Below, in pieces: positions 40,843 through 49,323 of a stretch of DNA of 64,000 nucleotides. The stretch is from positions 496,001-560,000 of the forward strand of contig NZ_JBGCCT010000002.1 of NCBI RefSeq assembly GCF_041260665.1, read 5' to 3'. How positions within the stretch are numbered: the stretch's first letter is position 1; the number at the start of each line of letters is the position of its first letter. Made by a program: the position numbers and the translations under genes. The notes beneath the pieces are model-generated. The model was not told the origin of the DNA. It searched no databases and saw only the letters and a list, made by a program, of their open reading frames with translations. The DNA is from Catenulispora sp. GP43 (GTDB taxonomy: Bacteria > Actinomycetota > Actinomycetes > Streptomycetales > Catenulisporaceae).

Positions 40843-41319
40843 ATGCAGCGCACGAACTTCAGCGACCTGGCCGCGTGCTCGATCGCCCGCACGCTGGACG
40901 TGATCGGGGAGCCCTGGTCCCCGCTGATCCTGCGCGACGTGTGGGTCGGGCTCCGGCGCTTCGACCAGATCCAGGGCGACCTCGGGATCTCCCGCAAGGT
41001 GCTGACCGAGCGCCTGAACCACCTGGTGGACCAGGGGGTCCTGGAGCGGCGGCCGTACGACCACCGGCCCCGGTACGAGTACCACCTGACGCAGAAGGGG
41101 ACCGAGCTGGTCGACCTGCTGATGGTGATGACAGCGTGGGGCGACCGGTGGCTGGCCGGCGAAGCGGGGCCGCCGGTGCTGTTCCGGCACCACGCGTGCG
41201 GGGAGATCAGCGCGGTGGACCTGCGGTGCGCGCATTGCGGGGAGGCGATGCACGCCGGGGACGTCGATCCCTTGCCGGGGCCGGGGGCGAGCGCCTCGGC
41301 GACCGAACCCGCCGCGTGA
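40843..41319 (+). CDS. HxlR-family transcription regulator with zinc-ribbon-like tail
   Basis: A 158-aa winged-helix regulator: CSIARTLDVIGEPWSPLILR, DVWVGLRRFDQIQGDLGISR, KVLTERLNHLVDQGVLERRP and RPRYEYHLTQKGTEL, the standard HxlR pattern, usually redox- or aldehyde-responsive. The C-terminal extension contains HHACGEISAVDLRCAHCGEA with Cys-x(10)-Cys-x2-Cys spacing plus a His, which may bind zinc or act as a redox switch. ATG 40843 is the start. It presumably controls itself and the divergent DHFR-like/PPOX pair. Confidence 0.93.
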   Translation: MQRTNFSDLAACSIARTLDVIGEPWSPLILRDVWVGLRRFDQIQGDLGISRKVLTERLNHLVDQGVLERRPYDHRPRYEYHLTQKGTELVDLLMVMTAWGDRWLAGEAGPPVLFRHHACGEISAVDLRCAHCGEAMHAGDVDPLPGPGASASATEPAA

Positions 41320-41362
41320 TAAATCGGTGCGCGACGCACTGATTGTTTGACACAATGATTGC

Positions 41363-41824
41363 GTGACACAACGACGTGACATCGAGCAGCAGGTGATGAC
41401 CGCGCTGCCGAGCTGGGTGAACACCATCTCGCAGCTGAACCGCGAGATCGCGGACCGGATGGGGGTGACCGCCAGCGACCTGGACTGCCTGCACGTGCTG
41501 CACCAGCAGGGCCCTGCGACGGCCGCCGAACTGGCCCGCGCGGTCGGCCTCACCCCTGGCTCGGTCTCGCGCATGATCGACCGCCTCGACGCGGCCGGCT
41601 GCATCACGCGCACCGACGATCCCGAGGACCGCCGGCGGGTCCTGATCGAGGCGTCCAGCGAGGGGCTGGCGCGGATCGCGGCGTACTACGACGGGCTGAC
41701 GGCACGCTCGCACGCGGACCTGGCCGAGTTCACCCTGGACGAGATGCGGGTGCTGCTGCGGTTCATCGAGCGGTCGCGGATCGCCGCCACGGAGGAACTG
41801 GCTCGAATGCGGAGGGCGCAATGA
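41363..41824 (+). CDS. MarR-family transcription regulator
   Basis: A 153-aa regulator: MGVTASDLDCLHVLHQQGPA, TAAELARAVGLTPGSVSRMI, DRLDAAGCITRTDDPEDRRR and VLIEASSEGLARIAAYY. Start GTG 41363; an in-frame ATG lies 33 nt downstream. Just upstream, attgt-5 nt-acaat (41342-41356) and a repeated tgacacaa form a possible operator. The stop overlaps the next start by 4 nt (ATGA 41821-41824), so the regulator and PEBP protein are coupled. Confidence 0.93.
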   Translation: MTQRRDIEQQVMTALPSWVNTISQLNREIADRMGVTASDLDCLHVLHQQGPATAAELARAVGLTPGSVSRMIDRLDAAGCITRTDDPEDRRRVLIEASSEGLARIAAYYDGLTARSHADLAEFTLDEMRVLLRFIERSRIAATEELARMRRAQ

Positions 41825-42381
41825 ACGCGACGAAACTGGCATGGGACGCGGAGGCGCTGCACTCCCCCGCGACACTGATAGTGACCAGCCCCGATTTCAG
41901 CGACGGACAACCGATCCCGCACCTCCACGCGGGGGTACGGCTCGGCGGCCAGGAACTGTCCCCGGCTCTGGCCTGGTCGGCGGTGCCGGCGGACACGGCG
42001 GAGCTGCTGTTGGTGATCGAGGACCCCGACGCGCCGATGGCCACGCCGTACATCCACGGCCTGGCGCTGATCGAGCCCGCGGTGGCCGGCTTGGAGCAGG
42101 GCGCGCTGTCGGGTGCACTGTCGGGTGCACTGTCGGCGGAGAATCCCGGCCGCGGAGTACGGGTGCTGCGATCGACCTCGGGACGCGGATGGGTCGGGAT
42201 GGCGCCGCCGAAGGGGCACGGGCCGCATCGGTACGTGTTCCAGCTGTTCGCCCTGGCCGCGCCGCTGACGATCGGCGCCAAGGGCGGTGCCGCCGAGGAC
42301 GTGCCGCCGCGCAAGGTCCTGGCGGCCGCCGGAGCGGTGTTGGCGCGTGGGCGGCTCGACGGCGTTTATCAGCGGTCTTAA
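41821..42381 (+). CDS. YbhB/YbcL-family (PEBP, Raf-kinase-inhibitor-like) protein
   Basis: A 186-aa phosphatidylethanolamine-binding-like protein: LIVTSPDFSDGQPIPHLHAG, LSPALAWSAVPADTAELLLV, the signature IEDPDAPMATPYIHGLALIE, and the second conserved stretch KGHGPHRYVFQLFALAAPL. Bacterial members bind anionic ligands; function is unresolved. An internal GALSGALSGALS segment stems from three 12-bp DNA units (42100-42135). It follows the MarR gene with 4-nt overlap and is directly abutted by the phosphotransferase remnant. Confidence 0.92.
   Translation: MNATKLAWDAEALHSPATLIVTSPDFSDGQPIPHLHAGVRLGGQELSPALAWSAVPADTAELLLVIEDPDAPMATPYIHGLALIEPAVAGLEQGALSGALSGALSAENPGRGVRVLRSTSGRGWVGMAPPKGHGPHRYVFQLFALAAPLTIGAKGGAAEDVPPRKVLAAAGAVLARGRLDGVYQRS
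42100..42135. repeat. Three 12-bp tandem units (ggtgcactgtcg) in the PEBP gene
   Basis: ggcgcgctgtcg is followed by ggtgcactgtcg twice. They encode Gly-Ala-Leu-Ser repeats in frame within a loop region. Confidence 0.85.
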
Positions 42382-42789
42382 ATGTCAGCCGACCCCGACG
42401 CGATAACGGCCGACGCGATAGCGGCCTGGTGCCGACTGCACCTCGGTAGCGCCCCGGCGGAAACCCTGTTCACGACGGGGAATCTGGCGCGCGTCTTCGG
42501 AATGCGACTGCTCGACGGACGGGAGGTCGTGGTCATCGTCGGTGTCGCGGCAGCGATGTGGCCCGCCGACGCCGGATGCGCGGGCGCTAGCCTGGAGCAG
42601 AGCCGGGACTTCCTCGACGCCTACCAGCGTGCACGCGGCCGGCGCTTCACCGATGGCGAGGTTCAGCAGACGTGGGCGGCAGGGCTGTGGATCCGGGCGT
42701 TCAACGCGGAGAAGTTCTTCCTGGACGGCTTCGAAACGCTGACCGCCACCGAGGCCGAGAAGCGTCTGCGGTGGGCGACGGGGTCCTGA
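42382..42789 (+). pseudogene. Internally deleted phosphotransferase (APH-family) remnant
   Basis: An open 135-aa frame whose two ends look like the two ends of a much longer phosphotransferase. Residues 1-51 (AIAAWCRLHLGSAPAETLFT, then NLARVFGMRLLDGREVVVIV) resemble the N-lobe start; residues about 52-135 (IVGVAAAMWPADAG, FLDAYQRARGRRFTDGEVQQ, TWAAGLWIRAFNAEKFF) resemble the final helices. The middle with the ATP lysine follow-up, HGD catalytic loop and metal site is absent, so phosphotransfer is impossible. The reading frame survives, which suggests an in-frame deletion of roughly 100-150 codons. It abuts the PEBP stop and overlaps the convergent HEAT gene by 89 nt. Confidence 0.65.
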
Positions 42790-44299
42790 CGATGCCCGTG
42801 ATGAAGTACAGCAGGCGCACTTCGCCAGGCGGCAGCACATCGTCGGCCTTCGCTATGTGAGCAGCCAGGATGTCCTTGGCCTGTCCGGCAGGCTTGACGT
42901 AGAGCTGCTGCCGCATCGCGGCGACGAGGCCGGCGCGGGCACGGTGCGCCATCGCTTCGTCTGGATCGTCCAGCAGCATCACATTGACCGCGAGGCACCA
43001 GGCGCCGTCGCGCGAGGTCAGCAGCTGCCAGGCGGCGACGCGGGTCTGGGCGCGGCGGGTGGGGGCGAGCAGGCCGAGTAGGCGGTCCGGGTCGATGGCC
43101 GTGCCGCGGTGCAGGATCGCCTCGGCCGCCTGGCGCGTGACGGCGAGGGACGGGTCGTTCTCGATGAGGTCGAGCAGGGTAGCGGCCTCGACAGGCGCCG
43201 ACAGCTTGATCAGGGCTCGCAGTGTCTCCACCCGCACTCTCGCCCTGGCGTGGGACAGCAGCGGGAGCAGCAGTTCGGCGTCCGCACCGGTGCCGACCTC
43301 CGCCAAGCCGGCCACGGCGCCGGGTGTCACGGCGTCGGCTTCGATGAGGCGACGGTGGACGTCGGCGAACTCGGTGACGCCGCGACGCCGCAGGTAGAAG
43401 CGGGCCGTCCCGCGAACCAGGGCGCTGCTATCGCTCAACACCGCGCGGAGCGATTCGACATCGTCAAGGCAATCGAGCGCGATGAGCGCCTCGACGCGGA
43501 CGGTCGGGGTGCGCGAAGCCACCAGTCGGCGCATCGTCGGCGCCGCGGATGCGTCCACCGCCAAGCGTGAGGCACGCTCGGCACAGCGGCTGCGGATCAC
43601 CACGTCGCGGTCGGTGAGCGCGATGCGGACGGCCTGCTCGAGGCTGAACTTGCCGGCGTCCAGGAGCACTTGGTGCGCCATGCGCCGCAGCTTGATGTCC
43701 GAGCTGCCGAGCAGGCGGTCGACGATCGGACCGGCCGGATCGGCGGCCAGGCGATCGGCGACCACGTCGGCCAGCCACCGGCCGTCCAGGCGCCCCGCCA
43801 GCGCCAAAGCCATCGGCGCGGCCGTCGACAGCACCGCGCCGTCGGGATCCGCCGCCAGGAGCCCGGCAATCGCCTCCCGCGCCTTGTCACGCACCTGCGG
43901 CACCCAATCGGCCGCGCGCAGAACGAGAACCGGCACCGCCGCCAAGGACGACGACGCGGCCAGCACGTCGACAGCCCGCTCCCGAACCCGGCCATCGGCG
44001 AGCAGCGCCTTCACCGCCAGGCTGGGGACCGTGTCACCGTCCTCGACCCGAGCCGGCTCCTGCGAGCCGTGCCAGAACAGCCAGTCCCGAGCACGCTCCA
44101 GGAACAGCCAGAACCTCGGATCAGCAGCGGCCACCACGGCCTCGACCTCGGCCAGCACCCCCGGCTCCGTGTCCGCCGAGATGGCCATCAGCAGCCGCCC
44201 GGCAGCATCGGCGTCGCTCTTCTTCCCCGACATGGCGCGGCGAACGGCCTGCCGCACCGCCAACGGCAGCGGGCCGGGCGCGTTGAGCTGCTGATTCAT
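42701..44299 (-). CDS. HEAT-repeat protein
   Basis: A 532-aa all-helical protein with about a dozen HEAT-like repeats of 30-40 residues, for example VPVLVLRAADWVPQVRDKAR, IALTDRDVVIRSRCAERASR, RLVASRTPTVRVEALIALDC, LLPLLSHARARVRVETLRAL and LIENDPSLAVTRQAAEAIL. These form protein-interaction solenoids; some actinobacterial versions occur next to toxin or lyase genes, but no partner is clear here. The last 30 residues, after PPGEVRLLYFITG, are Arg/Ser/Pro-rich and read antisense through the phosphotransferase remnant, so the original C-terminus may have been lost. Start ATG 44299. Confidence 0.85.
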   Translation of the reverse strand: MNQQLNAPGPLPLAVRQAVRRAMSGKKSDADAAGRLLMAISADTEPGVLAEVEAVVAAADPRFWLFLERARDWLFWHGSQEPARVEDGDTVPSLAVKALLADGRVRERAVDVLAASSSLAAVPVLVLRAADWVPQVRDKAREAIAGLLAADPDGAVLSTAAPMALALAGRLDGRWLADVVADRLAADPAGPIVDRLLGSSDIKLRRMAHQVLLDAGKFSLEQAVRIALTDRDVVIRSRCAERASRLAVDASAAPTMRRLVASRTPTVRVEALIALDCLDDVESLRAVLSDSSALVRGTARFYLRRRGVTEFADVHRRLIEADAVTPGAVAGLAEVGTGADAELLLPLLSHARARVRVETLRALIKLSAPVEAATLLDLIENDPSLAVTRQAAEAILHRGTAIDPDRLLGLLAPTRRAQTRVAAWQLLTSRDGAWCLAVNVMLLDDPDEAMAHRARAGLVAAMRQQLYVKPAGQAKDILAAHIAKADDVLPPGEVRLLYFITGIVRTPSPTADASRPRWRSAFRSRPGRTSPR

Positions 44300-44341
44300 T
44301 CGGACAGTGTGGGCCTCTGCCGGGCGGGCCCAAAGCGATTA

Positions 44342-44869
44342 TCACTTCGGCGAGCCGGCGGACCAGCCTTCGGCGAGGTCGGCGGTGGCGTGCCGGAAAG
44401 CCAGCAGTCCATCGGTGAAGACCACCGGTGGGCTGTAGTGATGGTCACGGATGTAGTGCCCGATGAGCGTGGGCGCCGCAAAGACCGATCCGTCAGCAGC
44501 AGGGACGCGGATCTCACCGTTGCCCAGCAGAACGGTCCTGCCGCGGTGGAGAAACCGAAGTAGCCCGTCTGCGCCGCCGCTCGGGCAGTACCCGCATCGG
44601 TGGAACCCGCGCGTGACGTTCACAGCCTGCGCCTCGGTCACGTCGATCACCGCGTCGATCACGTCGTCGGAGACGGGGCCGGTGGCGAACGGCTTCCTTC
44701 GCCCGAAGCGCCCACGATCACCGAGCCAACCGATGTTCAGCCGCGGCCCGGTCGGCTCCACGATGCGGAACGGCATGCTGGTGGCGCCGGCTCGCCCGGC
44801 CGCGGGCACGGACACGACGTCAGGTCCGACCTGATAGGTGTAAGCGCTCAGGTCCTCGAAGTAAGTCAA
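44342..44869 (-). CDS. Conserved hypothetical protein (DUF7919-like)
   Basis: A 175-aa protein opening TYFEDLSAYTYQVGPDVVSV and continuing LNIGWLGDRGRFGRR, DAVIDVTEAQAVNVTRGFHR, CGYCPSGGADGLLRF, LLGNGEIRVPAADGSVFAAP and LIGHYIRDHHYSPP. Similar proteins, with a YFEDLS start and a central RGxHxCxxC segment, are common uncharacterised proteins in Streptomyces and relatives. Only two Cys and one His of a possible metal site are visible. The start is TTG 44869 with GGGGG 8 nt upstream. It precedes the HEAT gene by 42 nt on the same strand. Confidence 0.75.
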   Translation of the reverse strand: MTYFEDLSAYTYQVGPDVVSVPAAGRAGATSMPFRIVEPTGPRLNIGWLGDRGRFGRRKPFATGPVSDDVIDAVIDVTEAQAVNVTRGFHRCGYCPSGGADGLLRFLHRGRTVLLGNGEIRVPAADGSVFAAPTLIGHYIRDHHYSPPVVFTDGLLAFRHATADLAEGWSAGSPK

Positions 44870-45062
44870 CGTCTCAGCCCCCTGCAGGAATCATCGGCGA
44901 CCCCCATCGCCGCGAAGCCCTCGGGGTCGCACGGGCCCCAGTGCCAGGCTCGCAGCAGCGAGCTGTCCCGCGTAGGCCGGCAGGTCACTGCCGACGTGCG
45001 CCGCCGTCTGCCGGCAGCTCCAGTCCAGCGAGCCCGCCGGGACCGTCCAGTCCTCCCCACCC

Positions 45063-46160
45063 TCAAACCCGCACCACCATGTTCACCGGCATCGACATCA
45101 AGGGCGCGTAGCGTACCCGCGTCCCCGGATGCGGGGCGTGAATGATCTTCCCATCCCCCACATACATCCCGATGTGGCTCCGCCCCGCGTAGTAGATCAC
45201 GAGGTCCCCGGGCTGGATCTGCGACAGCGGGACCTGCTGGCCGGCCTGGGCCTGCTCCGAGGAGGTGCGCGGCAGCTCCACCCCGGCCTGGCGCCAGACC
45301 TGCTGGATCAGGCCGCTGCAGTCGAAGGCGTCGGGGCCTTCGGCGCCGAAGACGTAGGGCTTGCCGAGGTCGGCGATGGCGGCGTCGATCGCCGCTCGGG
45401 CGCGGTCGGAGTCGGCCGGGGCCAGGTGGTCGATGACGGTGGGGTCGATCTGCTCGCCGGTGAACGACGAGGTCGGGTCCTGGCCGAGGTCGGCTTGGAC
45501 CGCCTGCGCCCGTTGGGGGGCCGACAGGGTGTTGAGGAGCGACTGGGCTTTACGGAGTTGGTCCGTTACCTCTGTGCGGGACTGGGCTGCCGCGTCGCGG
45601 GTCTGGTTCAGCTCGGAGATCTGGCCGGCCGCCGCTCGCTGGAGCTGGATGATCTCGCGGCGTTCCTCGACGACTTCGGCGATCTTGCGGCCTTGCTCGT
45701 CCGACAGGCGGGTGGCCATGGCCTGGTCGCCGAGGAAGGTGTCGGGGTGGTCGGCGAGCATCAGGGCCAGGCGCTGGTCGACGCCGCCGGCCCGGTACTG
45801 GCCCGCGGCGATGGCGCCGAGGGTGGCGCGCTGGTGCTCATAGTCGGTCTGCATGGCCTGCAGGCCGGCCTGGGAGCGCTCGACGGCCAGGCTCAGCCGG
45901 GCCTCCTGCTCCTGGGCCGCGTCGAAGGTCTGGGTCAGCTGGTCGGCCTGCCGGTACAGTGCCGCGATCTGGGCCTTCACCGTGGTGCGGTCGCTGTCCG
46001 CGGAGCCCGTGCCGGGACCGGCGGCGGGGGCGGCGGCCGCGGTGCCGACCATGCCCGCGGCGGCCGCCACGGTCAGGGCGGCCGCGGCGACGGTGCGGCC
46101 CCGAGCGGGCAGGGCCGATGCGCGATGACGCTTCGACCGCTTCGTACTGTGATGCGCCAT
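45063..46160 (-). CDS. Secreted NlpC/P60-family peptidoglycan endopeptidase
   Basis: A 365-aa cell-wall hydrolase of the RipA type. Signal peptide: [20 protein letters not shown] up to AAAAP. A long coiled coil (about 55-205, such as [20 protein letters not shown] and [20 protein letters not shown]) probably holds the enzyme inactive. The catalytic NlpC/P60 domain has Cys in [17 protein letters not shown], His in [11 protein letters not shown] and His in IIHAPHPG. It should cleave gamma-D-Glu/meso-DAP bonds during growth or division. The gene lies alone on the minus strand; the 179 nt upstream show no riboswitch that I can recognise. Confidence 0.94.
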   Translation of the reverse strand: MAHHSTKRSKRHRASALPARGRTVAAAALTVAAAAGMVGTAAAAPAAGPGTGSADSDRTTVKAQIAALYRQADQLTQTFDAAQEQEARLSLAVERSQAGLQAMQTDYEHQRATLGAIAAGQYRAGGVDQRLALMLADHPDTFLGDQAMATRLSDEQGRKIAEVVEERREIIQLQRAAAGQISELNQTRDAAAQSRTEVTDQLRKAQSLLNTLSAPQRAQAVQADLGQDPTSSFTGEQIDPTVIDHLAPADSDRARAAIDAAIADLGKPYVFGAEGPDAFDCSGLIQQVWRQAGVELPRTSSEQAQAGQQVPLSQIQPGDLVIYYAGRSHIGMYVGDGKIIHAPHPGTRVRYAPLMSMPVNMVVRV

Positions 46161-46339
46161 TCTGTGATGACCTCCACATCAGGGCACGCCGGAACATACC
46201 GGCAGAACAGCGCACGAACCTAAACCCAGCGGACACATATGGGCAAGGATCATCCACTCAAATAGGTGAGCGGATCAGAGATAAGACATCTGGGATGAAT
46301 AGGATGAGGGGATGAAGAGGATGCCGAACCGCTGAGGCC

Positions 46340-47665
46340 TCAGGACCGCGCCATCCGGTTCAGCAGCATCGAGGCCGGCACCGGCCGCGCCCCCGACCGC
46401 CGCACCCCCTCGGCCACCTCCCGGTCCGAGGACACCACCACCACCGGCCGCCCGGCCGGCTCGGCGGCCACCAGCCGCCGGATCAGCTCGTCGGCGATCT
46501 CCCCCGGCGCGGAGAACAGCACCCGCACCCCGCGCGGCTGCGTCAGCCGTACCGGCCCGTCCAGCGCGGCCCCGTCGAAGACGCACGTCACCTCGGCGCC
46601 GGTCCGCGCCGCCAGCGCCGCCAGCCCGCCGACCAGCCGCACCCGCTGCTCGGCCAGCGACAGCGTCGGGTAACCCGTCTTGGTGACGTTGTAGCCGTCC
46701 ACCACCAGGTGCACCATCGGCAGCGCCAAGTACTGGTCCAGCAGGGCCGGATCGTCCTTGGCCCGTCCCTGCACCGACATGTCCGAGGGCGCGACAGAGT
46801 CCGGAGACGCCGCCCCGACCGTGTCCGCCGGCCGCGTCTCGGTCGGCGGCAATGCCAGCTCCCGCTCCAGCCCCTTCACCGCGCCGGTCACGGTGTCCAG
46901 CAGCAACCGCAGCCGCATATCGCCTTCAGAGCGCCCGGAGCGAGCCGAACGACGTGCGGTGTCCAGCGCCGTCTCCGCGGCCGTCAGACGCGTCCGCAGA
47001 CGCCGTAGTTCGGCCTCTGAGGCCGACGCAGCCGCCGCCGCCGCGGACCGCTCGGCCTCCAGCGCCGCCTCCGCGCTCCGCGCGGCCGCCTGCGCCCGCC
47101 GCATGTCGGCCTCCAGCTGCCGCACCTTGCGGCGCAGCTGGTCGCCCTCGCGCCGGGCCTCCTCCTGCGCGACGCGCAGGCCGTCGGCCGACGTCCGCGC
47201 CGTCTCCCGCAGCTCCGCGAGCTCCGCGCCGAGCCGGGCGACCTCGTTCTCGGCGGCCTCGCCGGCGGCCACCCGGGCCCCCTGCGACACCGCCTCCAGG
47301 GCGTCCTTGACGATCCCGGTCCAGCCGTGCGGACGCAGCACATAAGCGACCGCCGCGACCTCGTGCGGGTCAGCGGCGGCCGGTACCACCCCGGCGAACA
47401 GGGAGTCGGACAGGTCCGGGGATGCTTCACGCACCCGCTCGGCCACCCGGGCGCGGAACGCCCCGTCGCCCTCCAGGGCGGCCGCCATCGGGATGGCCGC
47501 GGCTTTGGCCCGTTTGGCCGGGGCGAACTTGGCGAACGGGCGCAGCGGGGCCGGGATCTCCGCGGCCGGCATCCGGCCCAGCGCCTCGGAGGCGATCTCC
47601 ACGACGCGCTGACGCACCGAGTCGGGCAGCGTGATGGTGAGACGTTCACCCTCCGGTGAGCTCAC
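46340..47665 (-). CDS. NYN-domain (YacP-like) RNA-binding/nuclease-like protein
   Basis: A 441-aa protein. The N-terminal region (RLTITLPDSVRQRVVEIASE, LRPFAKFAPAKRAKAAAIPM and FRARVAERVREASPDL) precedes a coiled coil of about 130 residues (AELAELRETARTSADGLRVA, RRKVRQLEADMRRAQAAARS). The C-terminal NYN domain has VHLVVDGYNVTKTGYPTLSL, VTCVFDGAALDGPV and VVVVSSDREVAEGVRRSGAR with conserved Asp residues of PIN-like nucleases. This layout is conserved in actinomycetes near nlpC and the division genes. GTG 47665 is chosen because the frame upstream has no coding character and the divergent rhomboid promoter lies there. Confidence 0.9.
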   Translation of the reverse strand: MSSPEGERLTITLPDSVRQRVVEIASEALGRMPAAEIPAPLRPFAKFAPAKRAKAAAIPMAAALEGDGAFRARVAERVREASPDLSDSLFAGVVPAAADPHEVAAVAYVLRPHGWTGIVKDALEAVSQGARVAAGEAAENEVARLGAELAELRETARTSADGLRVAQEEARREGDQLRRKVRQLEADMRRAQAAARSAEAALEAERSAAAAAASASEAELRRLRTRLTAAETALDTARRSARSGRSEGDMRLRLLLDTVTGAVKGLERELALPPTETRPADTVGAASPDSVAPSDMSVQGRAKDDPALLDQYLALPMVHLVVDGYNVTKTGYPTLSLAEQRVRLVGGLAALAARTGAEVTCVFDGAALDGPVRLTQPRGVRVLFSAPGEIADELIRRLVAAEPAGRPVVVVSSDREVAEGVRRSGARPVPASMLLNRMARS

Positions 47666-47816
47666 GTCGCTCGCCCCACTCCCTCGCCTCGCCGGAGACT
47701 CCTCCGGACATCGTTCCTGATCCGCCGACTTTATCGGCCGTGCTTGTGCCCGTACCAAGCACTCACTCAAAGGTAGGCCCTCCGCGCCGCGTTTCGGATC
47801 TCCCGCGCGCACGGCG

Positions 47817-48626
47817 ATGGGCCATGATGCAACAGTGGTGATCCCCATTCACGACAGGAACCCCGTGTCCCGGGCGTCCGTCGTCACCTACGGTCTGATC
47901 ATCGCGAACGTGGTGGTGTTCCTGTCCGGCCCCATCGCGTTCGCCGGCCTGGACCCGGACGCGGCGCGCAAGGCCAGGGAGAACGCGTACCTCTACCACT
48001 ACGGCGCGATCCCGGCCCAGCTGCTGAACGGACACGGCAACCCGGTCCTGCCGGTGTTCACCGCCATGTTCGTGCACGCCGGCTGGATCCACCTGCTGGG
48101 GAACATGCTGTTCCTCTACGTCTTCGGCAACAACGTCGAGGACGTCCTGGGGCGCGTGCACTTCCTGGCCTTCTACATCGTCGGCGGCGCGGTCAGCACC
48201 TACGCCTTCGCCTGGGCCAACCCGACGGCCACCGGGCCGCTCGTGGGGGCGTCCGGAGCGATCGCGGCGGTGCTGGGTGCGTACATCTACCTGTTCCCCC
48301 AGGCCAAGGTCACGCTGTTGGTGCCCTTCCTGTTCTTCCTGCCGATGCGGGTCCCGGCCTGGCTGGTGCTGGGCCTGTGGTTCGTGATGCAGCTGCCGGA
48401 GTTCCAGCAGACGATCGGGGTGGCGGGTTCCACGGACGTCGCCTACTTCGCGCACGTGTCGGGGTTCGTGCTGGGGCTGCTCTACGTGGCGCTCGTCATC
48501 GGCCGCGGACCCAGCGGCCCGGCCCGCCTGCCGTCCGCCGACGCCCCGCCCGCGCCGCCGCCGTTGACCACCCCGGACTACCGCTCCGCCGATCCGGAGG
48601 ATCCGTACGGCCAATACCATCGCTAG
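47817..48626 (+). CDS. Rhomboid-family intramembrane serine protease
   Basis: A 269-aa polytopic protein with about six membrane helices. Rhomboid hallmarks: TAMFVHAGWIHLLGNMLFLY, VFGNNVEDVLGRVHFLAFYI, nucleophile Ser in GPLVGASGAIAAVLGAYIYL and catalytic His in VAYFAHVSGFVLGLLY. It cleaves membrane protein substrates within the lipid bilayer; the substrate is unknown. The Pro-rich C-terminal tail is cytosolic. ATG 47817 is used, though GTG 47835 (VVIPIHDRN) is nearly as good; neither has a strong ribosome-binding site. Its TAG stop is the first part of a 196-bp inverted-repeat structure. Confidence 0.93.
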   Translation: MGHDATVVIPIHDRNPVSRASVVTYGLIIANVVVFLSGPIAFAGLDPDAARKARENAYLYHYGAIPAQLLNGHGNPVLPVFTAMFVHAGWIHLLGNMLFLYVFGNNVEDVLGRVHFLAFYIVGGAVSTYAFAWANPTATGPLVGASGAIAAVLGAYIYLFPQAKVTLLVPFLFFLPMRVPAWLVLGLWFVMQLPEFQQTIGVAGSTDVAYFAHVSGFVLGLLYVALVIGRGPSGPARLPSADAPPAPPPLTTPDYRSADPEDPYGQYHR

Positions 48627-48818
48627 ACGGCTGGTTCCTGGAGGTTCCGGCAAGCAGAACCGCCAGCCGACAAGCAGACTTGCGAAACGGTTCAGCAGCA
48701 AGCAAGGGCGTCACGGACGACCTCCCTCAGCCTGGTTGGCTGTGGGTGGTCGGCCGGGGCGGCCAGGCGCCGCTGATCAGCCGTTTCGCGCCGGTACCTC
48801 CAGGAACCAGCCGTCTAG
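48623..48818. repeat. 196-bp inverted-repeat element behind the rhomboid gene
   Basis: A left arm at 48623-48651, beginning ctagacggctggttcctgga, and a right arm at 48790-48818, its complement, match at 28 of 29 positions. Inside, gcgaaacgg (48682-48690) pairs with ccgtttcgc (48781-48789) and gcctgg (48730-48735) with ccaggc (48763-48768). caagcaga is repeated at 48651 and 48671. The rhomboid stop codon lies in the left arm. It could be a MITE-like insertion or a structured RNA/terminator. Confidence 0.8.
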
Positions 48819-48842
48819 ACAGTCCCGCGAGAAGGAGCCGCT

Positions 48843-49121
48843 GTGATCACTGCCATCGTCCTCATCAAGACCGACGTCGACGCCATCCCGGAGGTCGCCG
48901 AGAAGATCTCCCAGCTGCCCGGCGTCAGCGAGGTCTACTCGGTCACCGGGGAGTACGACCTGATCGCCATGGTCCGGGTCCGCGAGCACGAGCAGCTCGC
49001 CGACGTGATCCCCGGCGGCGTGAACAAGGTGGCCGGGGTCAGCCACACGGTCACGCACGTGTCGTTCCGGACCTACAGCGCGCTGGACCTCGAGGCGGCG
49101 TTCTCGCTCGGGCTCGACTGA
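48843..49121 (+). CDS. Lrp/AsnC ligand-binding (RAM) domain protein without DNA-binding domain
   Basis: A 92-aa stand-alone RAM domain: MITAIVLIKTDVDAIPEVAE, ISQLPGVSEVYSVTGEYDLI and AMVRVREHEQLADVIPGGVN, ending SFRTYSALDLEAAFSLGLD. Stand-alone RAM proteins bind amino acids or other effectors and may modify full-length Lrp regulators. GTG 48843 is the start with GAAGGAG 5 nt upstream. It sits between the inverted-repeat element and a strong hairpin shared with the convergent divIVA gene. Confidence 0.92.
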   Translation: MITAIVLIKTDVDAIPEVAEKISQLPGVSEVYSVTGEYDLIAMVRVREHEQLADVIPGGVNKVAGVSHTVTHVSFRTYSALDLEAAFSLGLD

Positions 49122-49197
49122 GGGCCCGCGGGCGCCCCTTGGGCGACCCTTAAGGGAAACTCCCTACCAACGGTCTGCGAACTCCAGGCAAACGCCG

Positions 49198-49228
49198 AGC
49201 CCCGCCTCCCGAATCGGGAGGCGGGGCT
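49198..49228. terminator. Bidirectional hairpin terminator between the RAM gene and divIVA
   Basis: agccccgcctcccga and tcgggaggcggggct form perfect 15-bp arms around one base (effective loop a few nt). It lies 76 nt behind the RAM gene and 95 nt behind divIVA, so it can serve both convergent genes. Confidence 0.85.
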
Positions 49229-49323
49229 TGTGACGCCACGTCATTGTGTGAGTGCTGATCGTCGATCTACCCAGTGTGGATCAGCACAGCGTGCTCCGGA
49301 CACCGTCCGGTCCAACCGGGCCG

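Noticed and set aside
41342-41362. TTGACA at 41347 as a -35 promoter box for the MarR gene
   Set aside because: It lies only 11 nt before the GTG start, so a matching -10 would fall within the coding sequence; the symmetric attgt/acaat is better explained as an operator half-site pair, mentioned with the gene.
44866-45066. Minus-strand 66-codon frame between the DUF7919-like and NlpC genes (ending [20 protein letters not shown]...)
   Set aside because: The last 25 residues look somewhat protein-like, but the first half is Arg/Ala shadow sequence, there is no ribosome-binding site and no family is recognised; at most a gene remnant.
46161-46339. Possible ydaO-type (c-di-AMP) riboswitch upstream of the NlpC/P60 gene
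   Set aside because: Actinobacterial cell-wall hydrolases often have one, so I wrote out the minus-strand leader; I found none of the conserved blocks of that riboswitch.
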